Counted from the stretch's first letter, positions 37,001-49,690 are shown. The stretch is 64,000 nt of DNA from Numida meleagris (GCF_002078875.1 NC_034421.1:7462365-7526364); one strand, 5' to 3'. The notes: generated by a model not told the origin, from the sequence alone. Made by a program: numbers and translations.

Positions 37001-39064
37001 CCTTTTCCCACCTCTCCTGGGATCTTGGAGGCCTCCATGAACATGCCACACCAGTGAACTGGAAGCTAAATGTAAGCCAAGCCCTTCTTCCAGGGATCTT
37101 GCCCACATAAACACCATCTGCAGGGCAGAAGAAAGGGTCGTGAGTAACAAAACCTCCCTGGGGTGGGCTGCCTCCACCTCTCTGCACAGCTGGAGCTCGC
37201 TGTGCCATTCATCACCTCCATCTTCCTGCAGGTTGCTCTAACACTCCTGACTAGGAGGCCAAGGTGGAGAGCAAGCTGTGTGCAGATTGGTAGCAATTCC
37301 TGCCCACTCAAGCACGTCCTCTGAAGCTGCAAGAAGCCCAGCAAAGAAGCCTGGGCTGGGAGAAGTGATGCAACATCTCTGTGTCCTTACCTCTAGCTTT
37401 GGAGGTTTTCGCTCCCACTCCAACTCTGACAATTTGCACAGTAGGAACCTGTCCATGCTAGAAGCTGCTTCCTTCAATTTCACAGACCTCTTATGCTGCT
37501 CCTTTCTTTTCCCTCTCTCCCCATCTCTCCTCTCTGCTTTCTTCCATGTCTTTCCCAAGCTGGACATCCCTGGGGCGAAACTGAGAGATGCTGTTTATAA
37601 AAGACGTCAGTTCTTGGCAACCTGTACATCTGAGGGATTTATCTGCTCTCTGCACGAGCAGCAACTGCAGCAGCCCAGCCACACTTCAGCCATCACCATA
37701 ACTACTGCCCCTGTCAGCCTCTCACTGCAGGGCTTTCAACAGATTAATTTAAAAGGATTCCGTTTGTCTGCTTGCATCCGATTTGCCTTGAACCTCCGTT
37801 GTGATGTGTGGCAGAGTTGCAGCTCTTGTCCTGGCAGCCTCCTTTCACCTCACCAGATGGCTGCCTTGGCAATTTCACATCCACTGAAGAGGCTCAACAC
37901 GAAGACTGCACACCAGGCGAGCCCCAGGAGATGGCATAGCGCTCCTTCCCATCCTCAGCTGAAGCTCTGTACTGAAGGAGTTGGAGAACTCAGCAGTGCT
38001 TCAGCCCCCTAAGGAGGCCTGGGTGGGGCATGAGCCCAGCTCTTCTGGAGAAATCAGCAGCAGGGGCTGTTCTGGGAGCAGGAGAGTCAGGAGAGCCCAG
38101 AGGAGGAGGCTTGCACAGGCGAGGACACTGGATGCCACAGCTCTCTGGTGGAAGGGAAGGCTGGAGGGGTGCACAGCAGAGCCCAGCCAGCAGAAGTCTT
38201 GGTGATCTGTGTGCACCCCAGGCCAGGGCTCAGCTCTAGGAGGGGCTTCATGTTTGGAGCTGCATGTTGCCAACTTTGCTGTGAGAGGGGCTGCACAGGG
38301 AGGGGTACTTGGTCTGCATTTAGCTGGGTGTGTTTCATCCACAGGAGTCTTGTACCGTTCCACCAATAACTTCAACCTATGAGAAAACAGAAGCAACTAC
38401 AAAGACTGAGGGAAAAGGTATTTCTAAAATAAAATTTCTAAAAAACACAGCAGCAGAGACAAAGCGCAGACACCAGTGCTCAGTAAGCCCAGACCAGGGC
38501 TGAACTGTGAGATGGTAAGGGCAGAAATGGAAACTCATCCCGTTTTCAGGTGTTCTAAGAGTGGAAATAAGCCATTTTTTTCTTTCTATATTCTTGACAC
38601 TTAACCTACTCTTTATTTGCATTGATCTCATTTTACAGTGTGATTAAATTTGTATGGAAGAGGGCCAATTAGTTTTGTTTTACACTTATTGAATGCGATT
38701 TATGGCCAGACAAATTAACTCTCAGCACTTAGTTTGATTTATCCAGCAGCATAAAGCTTGACAATCTGTACTCTCAGATAATCTGTTTTAAAAGAATTAT
38801 CTTTATTGTTATTTTTCTTTGGGAGAAGCCATTAAACCTGGAGGTAGGTGCATCTTTTTGCTCACAAACAACTTTTGGCTAAATCCATACAGACAGACAC
38901 CGTAATCTGCCATTTGTTATCAAACATAAAATGATTCTTCTCTTCATAATAAAGACCTCCCTGTCTGGTTCTTACAAAGGTCTTGTGCTCTTCTGTCTTG
39001 CAAACATGTAGACTACATATTTTGATCCTATAAAATAAAATACAAAAATAGCATTTCTTATCAG
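34061..39064. other. No gene seen; includes three POU octamers
   Basis: Perfect octamers lie at 34374-34381, 34896-34903 and 38615-38622. The block 34480-35080 and the block 38560-39060 are AT-rich. About 35580-38380 is mixed to GC-rich, with frames up to 244 codons (37278-38012) lacking any domain. No repeat family is recognised. Confidence 0.5.
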
Positions 39065-39116
39065 AAATAACACTAATTGTCCTCTAACACAAATAACACT
39101 AATTGTCCTCTAACAC
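39065..39116 (+). repeat. Perfect 26-bp tandem duplication
   Basis: The 26-bp unit beginning 'aaataacactaattgtcc' and ending 'tctaacac' occurs twice back to back (39065-39090 and 39091-39116) without a mismatch. Such a clean short duplication is likely recent, by replication slippage or end-joining, and may differ between individuals or assemblies. Confidence 0.95.
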
Positions 39117-41713
39117 AAGAGGAGCCAAAATATGATGCTGAAAGCATCTATCAGGAACAGACTTGCAGTCTGGTTGAACAAAAGTGTAGTTTGGAGTGTC
39201 CAAGGAACAAGACAATGCCAGCACTCCTAGGGCAGATAGTAACTTGGGAGGATCCTCAGGGGACACAGTTGCTCCTCTCTCTTTGCAAGAGCCCCTTGAG
39301 AAGCTTCACATGTGTGGACTATGCAACTGCTATTTGGCCAAGCCATGAAGTATTATAAAAGTCAAAGCTTGCACGGAGAGGAGCGTGCCATCTGTTCAGG
39401 CTTGAGAGACAGGAAATAACTATCAAAACTACAGTCTAATCATAATCAGCTGGCTGGCAGCTAACAAGCACACATGCTGTCTGGCAAAGAGCGAAGATGC
39501 TTATCAGCTGAGCATCTTGCAAGAGAGAAATGGAGTATCTGACAGGGTGAGGGAGAAATACAAAAAGAGCAGGCAGCCAAAACAAAGCTAATTACCAAGG
39601 GGAGTCATGTGGACCGCTGAAAACTGGGGAGCATCTACACAAAGATCCTCTAATTGCTCCTGTGCACCTCTGGTTAAATTCATATCCACTGTTGAAGGAT
39701 ATGGGAAATGCATAGACCAGGAAGCAGCCAAATACGTCTGCATGAACCAAACTGAAGCCAACAACAGAGACAGGAACTGAACCACAAAGCAATTAAAACA
39801 TGCACTGGGTAGAAAAGCTTAAACTACAGGAAAGTATGTTGGATATTCTGTGAATAAGGACATTGACAGCTCATGGTCAGTGAAGTTAAGTTGCTGGTGT
39901 GCTTGACACCATAACTAGTGTCATGCTTCAGTGCTTGCTATTTGCTATTTAGCTTGATAAGGAAGTGAAAAATTCATTACAGAGTTACATCTTTGCTCAG
40001 AGAGAACTGATCTTGGGTCAGTTCCTCAGTCTGTCTAGAGCATCTACATTGCTAACGACTGGTGGGTGAGCAGATGCTCCTGGGATAACAAAGCTCTGGA
40101 TGGCAATAAACATAGCAGATGCATTTGAACCCAAAGAGCTGCTACTTTTTAAATTAGTCAGCAGTGAGAGACAGTGTTCCCCTCACCCACCGGTCTGAAT
40201 TTCCAGCCAATCCACAATCACAAGGGAGCACGTGCCCATTCACTCTCTATGCATCCAAACCAGCAGTCCATAATTGTCTGCATGAAGAAATATCAAAAGA
40301 CTTTGCATGTACCAACTGCTCAATAGCTTGAAATAAAATAAAGTGAAGAACACCAGACCCTTCCTTGGAAGAAGTATATTCAGAGGCAGACAATAAATCT
40401 TCAGAAGCAACAAGAAACCACCTGCATTCCTTGCAACCACAGCAAGCCATTAGCATCAGCCACGAGAGGAAGGAGCACGTGGGACTTCTGGAACCAGCTC
40501 ACCAATACAGATGAAAAAAGAAGAAGAAGAAATATGTGATCATTAGAAAACTGAGTCCTTGAGACAAAAATGCCCATGAATGAGGATGTTGTAGAAAGGA
40601 GAATGATAAATTGCTCTGCTGCATAGTCATCCTCCCTCAACAACTTGTTGAAAGCCCCACCTGAATAACAGCGACATGTAATTTTGTACGAATTGGAAGG
40701 TAAAGAAGATGAGAAAGTCAACAGGGACACATTCACTGTAACGGCTGTGACACCTATTCCTCAAGCACCACAAAGCGTGGCCCTACTTGTGCTCAGCTCT
40801 GCACAAGAAATGGTAATTAGACTTTTCCAATCATTGCTATTTTCTTACTGATGACGGTGGAGAGATGAAGGATTGGTGATAGACACAGATTCTCCCTGAG
40901 CTTCTCTCCCACATTTGTCATTTCAAACTTGCAACCAGAATCACAGAATTTGCTCAGGATGTGTTTCAAGGTTCCTTTCTACATTTCTGCTCTGTATGTA
41001 AAATGCTTCACTTGTTTCTGGATAGGCCTACTTTCAGCAAACAGCCAAGTGCAGCAACACAGACACACGGTAAAATAATTAGTGCTGGATCACACATGCA
41101 AAATCCTGACAGCAAACTTAGGAATCTCCTGCACCAGTCTTCAATTTTAAGATGACATGAAGTCACTAGCACAGAAATCAAGTCCTACTTTTAGGCACAA
41201 CTCAACACAGCCTGCGAGAAAGCAGAATTAACAGGATAACATGAGAGAGCATGATTAACATTATGAGCTAACTCCAGGGTCCAGAACATCCCACAAGAAC
41301 CCACAGCAAATGGTGAAGAGCAGCGGGGAGGACAAACAGATAAAGCCTCTGTGCTGGCCCAGGCCCCTGCAGGGGCTTTCTTGCTGTGCAGGGATGCATT
41401 GCAGAGAAAGAACTCGGCTCAGAAAGTTTTCAGACTGGCATGCTACAGACAGTTTTGATTTTTAATGTTTGTTTTTTCTTTTTCTCATGTTCTTGGCCTT
41501 TGCATTTCTTTCTAGAACAATAACAGGAGCAGATAAGCATACTTAAATCTGCTCCCGGTGAAAAGGCGGAATGCTGATTGCTTGTTCTGCCTCTTTTGGC
41601 TGAGCATTTTTATCTTGCATTGCTGTGGGGAAAGGTCTTGGCTCTTCAGGCTCCAGCTTTTGTGAGCTGAAGGGTATTTCCCAAAGTGAGCACTGAAATG
41701 CTTCAATGATCTT
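39117..41713. other. No gene seen
   Basis: No supported gene. The minus-strand frames at 40240-40736 are rich in leucine, serine and phenylalanine because the plus strand here is purine-rich ('gaaaaaagaagaagaagaaat' type). I found no receptor motif in them. No repeat family is recognised. Confidence 0.5.
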
Positions 41714-41732
41714 AAAAAAAAAAAAAAAAAAA
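41714..41732 (+). repeat. A19 homopolymer
   Basis: Nineteen consecutive A. It may be the tail of an old retroposed sequence or a simple mononucleotide microsatellite; the sequence before it matches no family I recognise. Confidence 0.9.
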
Positions 41733-44160
41733 GTTGTGCAGATTTTGTGAGATTTTGGACTGCGGTAAAAGAAAAATCTAACAAGCTGAATGTCATTTTT
41801 TTAAGGAGATAAGAAAAGGGCTACTGGAGCTGTCAGAGTTTAAGCTTCAACCTTTATGTTTACAAAGCAAAAAGGGCAATTAAATGTGGAAAAATAAATC
41901 TTTCTAGGACTCTGCCAGTGGTTTTCTGGTTGGTACTTGGACTGCTGAATGACAGGCAGGTTCGGTGCCTTGGGCAGGGACTCAGAACACAGCAGCCCTG
42001 ACATTTCTTTGACGCTAAGTAGTGTACCCTAATAAAGACATTCCTTACAGCCATTCCCTCTCGCCTGGCAACCAGGCATTAAAAAACATCCTCAATGCAA
42101 CTGGACTGCCTGTCTGCTCTGTCCTCCCCACACCAACAATCTTCTTCCCTCCCTGCTGAAGTGCGGCTGCTTCATACCTCTTGTATATTTTTGCCATTGG
42201 ATCTGAGGAAGAAATTGTTGGCATAAACCAAGAATATGGTGTATTGGCATATTCTGTGCTTTTCCTTCCCGGCTGTCTTTCAAAGGTCTTTTCCACAAAG
42301 GTGTTGATGGATGGCAAACATCATGCTCCATGCAAGCATAGAGTCAATAAATAGGCACAGAGCATCATGTGGCAAGGATGCCTGCCCACACCTGCCACAA
42401 GCTGCAGCCCTCCTTACATCTAAAGGAGCAGCTGAAGAAAGGCTTCTTTTCTCAGTACACACAATAAGATCCACTCAGCTCCCTTCCCTTGAAGTCTGTC
42501 AGTTATGAGCCCCTGGGCACATCAACACGGCTCTGCAGGGCACAGGCTGCAGAGAGGAGCACCCCGATGCCAGCTGTGGGGTGCTAGCTGCCATTCAGGG
42601 AAGGACCATATTTTCTTTCCCTTTTTTCCCCTCCAGATCTTCACATACCTCAAGTTTCTGCAAAGACCAAAGTGCAAAAAGAAGGATGAACAGAAGTGGG
42701 GGAAAGGCACTGGGAAGCCCATCTCCAAGTGCTAAGTGACAGCAGATGGTCGAGGCACTGCTCTACGACTGATGAAGAAATCAGTAATGTATTTGTCACA
42801 GGCAATGTCATTTTCAGCAGCTTGCCTGCCTGCCTTAGCTCCCAGAGCTGCCAGCCCCCATTGGACACGGATCTCCCAAGGATGCAGAGCATCCTTGTGT
42901 CTTCTCTCACAAGGCTGCATGCATTGGCATTGGCACAGCCTGCGAGGGAAAGATGTGTGGGGTCAGATGCTGTCCCAGGAGAACAGATTTGCTCGGTGTT
43001 GCCTGGGTGTGAAATGTTCTTCACACGCTCAGCAAAGTAACGCTGTTCCCTCTGCCATTCATCACCCAGAACATCACTGACTGAGAGCCAGGAATGGCTT
43101 TTGGCACGCCGCCACATGCACAGCGATGCCTGGGCACGCAGTGCTGGAAAGAAGCAAGTCGGATGAATGGCAGCATGCAGCTTCCAGAGGGACAGGGAGC
43201 ATGGTCCCATCTGCAGGCCTGGAGTAGTGCACCCAGGCTCCCTGTCCTTCCTAATCTGCAGAGAGCTGTAGCCCTACATATCAGGGTTGGCACAGCGCAT
43301 GGCATGGCAAGGGAGAAGATTATAAGAGTATACTGGGAATGGAGTAGGGTGAGTGGTGAGACTCGGGGGTTCCAAATTTCTTGTTCATTTAAGGACAAAT
43401 TCCGCTTCCTTGGTTTTGTGTTCCTGCATTCACATGGCAGTCAGCTGACAGAACAGTCCTGGGGCTGCTCCTCTAAAGTTCTTCCACTGCATGGCCGCCA
43501 GCTCTGTGCTCCAAGGCCTTTACCATTTCTCCTAGCTGGCCTGTCACGCTGTCCCATTAGAAATTCTGTGTGATCAACATACGCTCTCCCAATTGCTTCT
43601 GCAGAGAACTATTTGGTTTGCAGTACCTGTAAGAAGGTATCCAGTAGACAGTGACAAATATCATGTCCCTCCTGCCAGTTCATAAGCCCAAGAAGAAGAG
43701 TGCCTTCTGCCTACTGGCCCAGAACATTACAAACAGTGCAGGAGCATATGTCTGGGAGACAGAACTCAAATTGAGTTATCTTGTCGAACAAGCATGGGAA
43801 GTCCCATTCTCATTATTTACACAAATAAATGTATACAACAGAGATGATTCCCTCTGCTAATAAATAGTGTTGGCTTCATATCTCCCTGCTCTTTTGTTGA
43901 GCAGGAGAACACAGAGGTTGCCACATTCTTTCTGGAAGCATTTTTGTGGTGGCAAGCTCACAAGCCTGCCAGGCTTTAAAAGAAACTTGGATAACGAGAG
44001 GAATAGCAGCTATTTGTGACAGAAAAAGCTGCTCAGTGCTGCAGCAGCACCCACACACCATCCCCATGTGAGCCAGGGTGCGTTCAGCAAGGCTGGAACA
44101 TGAGCACTTGACATTGTTGTTGCTTGTAATGAATCTCACAAATAGTGAAAATTTAATTAA
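41733..44160. other. No gene seen
   Basis: Mixed DNA with short frames. The minus-strand frame at 42045-42317 (peptide SSSDPMAKIYKRYEAAALQQ and neighbours) looks somewhat protein-like, but it has no splice pattern or recognised family. No repeat family is recognised. Confidence 0.45.
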
Positions 44161-44164
44161 TGAT

Positions 44165-44311
44165 AACACTTAGCACTGCTACGCCACTTTTACATTTACA
44201 AGGCTCTGTGTAAACATTAACTAATTAATCTACTGTACTTAGCAATTATATAGTGCTTTAAATTTTCCAGGTCTTGTGCAAGCATTAGCTAATTAATCTA
44301 CTTAATTATTT
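44165..44311 (+). mobile_element. Two diverged tandem copies of an ancient amniote SINE/LINE-tail module
   Basis: Two consecutive segments of about 72 bp share the order 'ttagcac/ttagcaa ... aaggctctgtg/aggtcttgtgc ... aaacattaactaattaatctact/aagcattagctaattaatctact'. The motif 'acaaacattaactaattaatc' is typical of the tails of very old amniote CR1/L3-type elements and SINEs mobilised by them. Both copies are much diverged. The duplication may be two old insertions or an internal tandem duplication. Confidence 0.4.
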
Positions 44312-44426
44312 CCATGCTTTATATGCTGGAGCACTGCAAACCAGCAGCACAAGGAGGAGGCCTCAGCAGTGGTCCTTTTGAGCTCTGTGGCATTTGCAGT
44401 GCCTGCCTTGTTCTGGGGAGACATCT

Positions 44427-44473
44427 CCAGCAGGCATAAATACTGCCAGCGGGCATAAATACTGCCAGCAGGG
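44427..44473 (+). repeat. 19-bp tandem repeat, 2.5 copies
   Basis: The unit 'ccagcaggcataaatactg' occurs at 44427-44445 and, with one substitution, at 44446-44464, followed by a partial 'ccagcaggg'. This is a small tandem duplication. Confidence 0.9.
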
Positions 44474-44519
44474 CCAAGGGTACAGAAAGTCTTTGGGGAG
44501 CAGATGCAGAGACTCCTAC

Positions 44520-44770
44520 CAGTTAGTTAAAAACTGAAAGGAGTTCAGAGAACAGCTGCAAGAATGATTTCACATCCACAAAACTCACTGTGCAGTGAAA
44601 GGCTGAAGTTGCTCAGCAGATAGAGAATATCTGAAAGGTAAGTTGCTCACGGCTCAGAAGCCCTTGTACAGGGATAACAGATGAGTTATTCAAATAGCAT
44701 CAAATTAGATTTGACACCTGGAAAAGGAAGGTAGGAAAACAGGAAATTAAATCTATGTTTCTAAAAGTGA
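44520..44770 (+). mobile_element. Probable ancient, heavily diverged CR1-type LINE fragment
   Basis: The word order 'ggagttcagagaacagctgcaagaatgat ... gtgaaaggctgaagttgctcagc' follows the CR1 layout in which a segment like 'gttcagaggagagccacaagaatgat' precedes 'aggctgaaagagctg..tcagcc'. The same layout is seen in the younger copy at about 4740-4830. Divergence is high and the 3' end is not recognisable, so boundaries are approximate. Confidence 0.4.
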
Positions 44771-47700
44771 ATGTGAGCAATGCCTGGGCAGGAAAGACCA
44801 TACTGAAGGGCACTGGAATGGAATGTGGGGCTGTGATTCTGTGTGCTTCTCTAACCGCTGTGGCTTTTACTGTTGCTTCAGGTTCTATCACTTATGGAAT
44901 GAACACTGATCTAGTTAAAGCACAAAGGCTTAAAAAAGATACGCACAGATATGAAGTATTAACCTCCTAGGGAAGCGAGGGTGGACCCCAGCTGCACAGT
45001 GTGCATAGCAGCACTGCCTCTCCCTCTGCAGAGTTCTGGGAGCTGAGTTGTCCTGGTACCACAGGGTGCTCAGGAAATCAGACAATCCACTTTAATTACC
45101 AAAGCTACAGAAACATGAAGCATTTTCCGTCAGAAAAATCCTGGAAGAACCAGGTCTGCCAATCAAACACTCTCTAAACAACTGTTAATGTACACTCACT
45201 CCCGCAGAGCTGCATCTCTCTGCTGTTTATTGCATTTTAACGTCGTCAACAGAGCTTGCTGTAGCACTCACAGTGCTCTGCTGACCTCCATTATTTATGA
45301 TGGCATGTGAAATTGATTGTGGTTGAAAGATTCTTACTGGAATAAAATGAGCCTCTCAATTATTGACACACACACACAAATGTCTGTTTTCCAGGGATCC
45401 CCCATAGGGACCACTTGCCTGGCCCTGAGTTCATGACAACAGATATCTCCAGTTGCCAAAATACAGGTGACTGCATTGGAATGATTGTCAAGGTACAGGA
45501 CAGCAGAGGTCAAGTGATTCTCTCTCTGTATGACCACTTGGAAGGTAAACTATGAAGACAGTGTAAGGCTTTCTGCTGTTTCTAGATGGATAAATGATAA
45601 GCTCTCTAGCAAAGCAAGTTGTGATCATTTTTGATACTTTCTATCAAACAGAGCAGGAAATATGCACTAAGTATTAATGGGATTATGAAAAGATGAACAA
45701 GGCTTTCAGAGATCCAACCTCCTACTTGCCTTTGCTCTCTAAGAAAATCCTCAGCTACTTGTAATCTAATAAAAGAACTTAACCCACTGCAACAGTGAGA
45801 GAAATCTACTGCTGGTTTTATACCTCTCTTCCCCAAGAAACGCAGAGCTCTACGTATGCAATGGCCAGACTGCACACAGCATCCCCACATGCCATCTACC
45901 TCAGCATCCTGCAGGGCAGCCCCTTGAACTGCACCTGCACCAGCTCCCAGCACATGCTGTCCTGCCCCAAAGCACCAGCCCCAATGCGAGGCTGAGCCTG
46001 GCAGTGCTGACTTCAAGCTGCTGGAGCCATGGGGTGTCCTGCCCGTATCATCCTGCAACAGGTCTGTGATAGAATGAAGAGAGGGGAAAGCTCACCCTGG
46101 GACACCACAACCCTAGTGTTGTTACATCTCCATTCAACAGGAAATTTTTTAAATTTCTATTCTCTCCCTTCTGCCTGAAGCCTGACCTTATGCATGCCCC
46201 TTCCACCCCAAGCACAGGTTGCCCAGTCTGCTTGCCTAGACAAGCACCCTAGAAACTTGTGCAGTCCTGCAGTCCCATTGCTTACTCATGCAGCAAACCC
46301 AGAGTTAAAGCCATGCCCAGCAGCTGTTCTGTGCCCTCTGCTCTTGAGACTTCCCATCTGCCCATGTCAGGTTGAAAGGAAAGCCAGCAAGTGCAACCAG
46401 ATGAGAGATGAGCAATCCATGGTGCTGTGACTGCTGCTTTTGGGGGAGTCAAGGGTGAAACATAACTCGACCAGCCTACAAGGAAAAGAACCAATTATCT
46501 GGCAATTGTATGCAGCCCATTTCAGTGGGAGGCTTGTAGTCAAGGGGAATAAAATATATGCTGACATCAGTACATGGAGGTTCCCATTGGAAGCCACTTT
46601 CACTGCAGCATCGTGAATCTTTTCAGAAACAGCTTGAGAAGATTTATTCTGTGTATCAATCTTCCTGGGGAGCGGAGCTGACAATGGTCATACATAATAA
46701 TGTTTAAGTCAATTCACATGCACAGTCAGTGTCTGTCTACAAGTCTTGGCCCTAATCAGTACATTAAATAGAAACTTATGACTAATAACTCAGAAAGAAC
46801 CTCTCTAGGGGCAATGAAATGCTCCTCTTTGGCTGCTGTCAGCTCCTCAGGCATGTGCTGCAGCATCGCACGCTCTCCTTGGCTCCAGGAAGGGGGAATG
46901 GAAAGTTATAACTCTTCTTCTGTTTGCTCAGCTAACGCGTTTTTTATGAGCTGAATTCTTTACTTTAGATTTTGACAGATTCTGTGACTTTATGTCTGTA
47001 AATCAGTAATCACAATGCCTCTCTGTCCATCCCAAGAAGGCAGGGGCCACTCCAACACTGGACGTATTTTTCTCTTTGGCTATAGAGCTCTCCAATTTAC
47101 TGCAGGAAGACCTATCACGAGGCCTATGTCCAACTAGGCAATCACCATGTCTTCTTCTGGCCTCAAAATCCATAACTCGGACCTCATAGATTTTCATAAA
47201 CACAGCACTGCCAAGAGACGTGTTGTGAGCCTTGGGATTCCTGCAAGGAGTGAACAGCCCAGAGCTCCCTGTTAAGGGCTATCTATGCAGTCAGGATCTC
47301 CACCTTGTGCAGAAATCATCCAGCATATCCTCACCAGGCACCCAGGTAGGCATCATATGCTCCAGCACTGCTGGGATTGTTCACTACATGTGCAGAAAAA
47401 TCACTGTAGAAGGAATGTACTGCTGTTGGTAGAGTTTCACATGTAAAGAGCTCGTGCATGACATTTCTTTCTCTTTGAGGTTCCTTTGCTCTTTTGTTTT
47501 TAACAGGTTGCAGACCACCTCAAAACTGGCTCTTTCATCATTACACAGAGAAAATCTGGCCATGAACTCCTGTTCACCCCAGTGCACAGACACCATTCAT
47601 TACAGAGTCTGTGGGAGTCACTCATTTAAACAATGAAGCATTTACTTGAAAGGTATTTGAACTTTGATGAAGCTGCCAGAGGAACGTAGCATTCCAGAGG

Positions 47701-48259
47701 GAATCTGGTATTCATCCTTCTTGACCTCAGTGTGACTCACAGGTGGGCTCTGCATCGTGGGGCAGTGGTGAAGTTACAGAGGATGCTGGAGAGGTAGGCA
47801 GCACCATAGCATGCCAAGAACTCAACTCAGAGAGATGCTGCCATGACTTGGAGGCAGACTATAGGAGTGAAGTGTCCTCCTAGACCAGATTCTTATGATT
47901 TATTCACTGTGAAGAAGGGAGATAGAAAGGAAAGCATCATAGAAAGCAGATCCTGGCTGCCTGTACCACTCCCACTTCTGTGTGATGCTTCACTTGGTGG
48001 GAGCACATGGGAGATTGCTGGCCATGCCCAAATCATACAGACAGCAGCTCTGTGCTAGGAGCCTCCATGGCATTCCCCATAACACCCCACAGAGGACAGG
48101 AGAGCCCAGAAGGGGTATCCAGGTTAGGCTGTGCCCAAAGGCAGTGAAAAGAGCTCCCCATATGTTGTTTTCTACAACAGCTAAATCATAGATGATGCTT
48201 CATTAAGCTTGAGATTCATCCGTCATTGTTTGTGTTGCACTCAGTAATAAAATAATCAT
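44771..48259. other. No gene seen
   Basis: No supported gene. A short (AC)n run lies at about 45365-45378. Frames are short and overlapping, and no family is recognised. Confidence 0.5.
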
Positions 48260-48853
48260 TTGAAGAAAACAGTTATCAGAACCAAACAAGGCCGTGGGCT
48301 GCTGGGCTGGCCTTCCCACCAGGCCTGGCAGACAGCCTGCTGCCTTCTGGTTCTGACAGGCAGGGCCATGATGGGAAAACCCCAGATGGCTCTTTTTATT
48401 GTGAAAGCACTATATGAAGCTGCAAACATATCTGTCACCTTCCAGCACGTTATTTACCAGCTCTCCTCAACATTCCCCAAACAATATTTTCTAGAGACTG
48501 TAATTCAATACCTCACACCCCTGAGCTGTAGCATCAGCCCAGAGAGCAACGTGATAAATGCATTGCATCCCTCCAGGGCTTGGGCTGGGGAACTGGTTTG
48601 TAGTATTCCAGCTGTTAATTATCCCTCCACTTTTGTTATTTTCATCCCAGCTGTGCCTCAGTATTTATTATATGGGACTACACGCACTAAAAAGATTCTG
48701 ATTATTTTAAAGTGTAAGGAACAATTTACCCCTTTTGTGCCACATCACGCAGCTCAAGGGATCAAGTGGCAAGGTTTGATCAATGAGGCATCACTGGATT
48801 ACAGGCACCAGGGCTCAGACCTCAGAGTGCATGTTTGGGAGAAGTGCAAGTGA
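48260..48853 (+). other. Open frame of 197 codons in AT-balanced DNA; possible relic, function unknown
   Basis: The frame runs 594 nt from ATG to TGA in sequence that is not especially GC-rich, so it is less easily dismissed than the frames in GC-rich parts. The translation includes hydrophobic stretches (for example STFVIFIPAVPQYLLYG) but no motif, signal peptide or domain I recognise. It has no obvious splice partners, TATA box or nearby poly(A) signal. A chance frame is still the likeliest explanation; a decayed retrogene is the alternative. Confidence 0.15.
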
Positions 48854-49221
48854 GGGAACACACCAAGAATGTTAAGCACAGACATACATACAAATTCCAT
48901 CATTCTCTTTTCCCCATCCCTTCCTTCCCCAGACACCACCGGTCCCAGAAACATCCTCAAATTAATCCCCATGCTGAGATGAGTGCTGAAGAGGACATCC
49001 AAAGCCAGGGCAGCCCGGCCCTGCTGGGCTCTGGGAAGAGCTGTTCCTGCTCCTCTCAGCCAACACTGGGCTGGCCTCGCTGCTGGCTGAGAGCAGCACC
49101 CGCACTTCGCAGGGAGCACTGTGCCATCCCTGCTCTGACCCGGAGCAGGCACTGCTCAAGGCCTGGCTCTCTCAGCACTGCAGAAACATTACTCTTGGCA
49201 GCCTCCAGGAAACAGGGAAGC

Positions 49222-49300
49222 AAATACTATTATCCCCACTTTGCTTCCAAGGACCTTCCACAGGTAATTAAGACCAGTGCTGCCACTTCTTGAGCTGTGA
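49222..49300 (+). mobile_element. Possible MIR-like/ancient SINE fragment
   Basis: 'aaatactattatccccacttt' resembles the 'tattattatccccattttacaga' segment of MIR and related ancient SINE tails. The following 60 bases match only weakly. Confidence 0.25.
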
Positions 49301-49309
49301 ATTGCTGAT

Positions 49310-49690
49310 ATTTAATGACATTTTCCAAATATTTTTAATAGAAATTTCAAGTCTCGCTCCTAATCTGACATTCGTTTTCTATTAGCATGAAAACAAATAG
49401 AAGGGCCTGAGAATCACTGCTTATATTATAAATGACTTTATTGTTGGTTTTATTACCTTCCCCATTAAGCTGTCACAATATGTGCCTCTTCCCATCTCCG
49501 TGATGACCAGTCAGTGAAATCTGTCATCTTTTCCATGTGATTTATATAGGACCCCAGTGATAACTTTATTCATGTGGAGGATAATTATCAGCTATATTAT
49601 TAAGGTTGCTCAGTTGCCCTAGGGGATAATGTGTCAGAAAGGTTAAAACACTGACAAGCAATAAAGCACGTATTATAATTAGAGGAGTGC
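49310..49690. promoter_or_regulatory. AT-rich candidate conserved non-coding element
   Basis: A block of nearly 400 bp holds many homeodomain/GATA-type cores (for example 'gaggataattatcagctatattattaagg', which contains overlapping TAATTA-like and GATA sites) and no open frame or repeat. It stands out from its flanks in composition. Confidence 0.3.

Noticed and set aside
37278..38012. 244-codon plus-strand frame
   Set aside because: Low-information Ser/Leu/Cys-rich translation, no motif, no coherent splice sites; opposite-strand frames are open too.
40240..40736. Minus-strand Leu/Phe/Ser-rich frames that look superficially like a seven-transmembrane receptor
   Set aside because: No receptor signature motif and no continuous frame. 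The hydrophobic look comes from a purine-rich plus strand (gaagaagaag), whose complement encodes Phe/Leu/Ser.
40945..40975. 'gaatcacagaatttgctcagga' as the start of an inverted CR1
   Set aside because: Only the first dozen bases resemble the CR1 end; the required '...ggaaggga' block does not follow.
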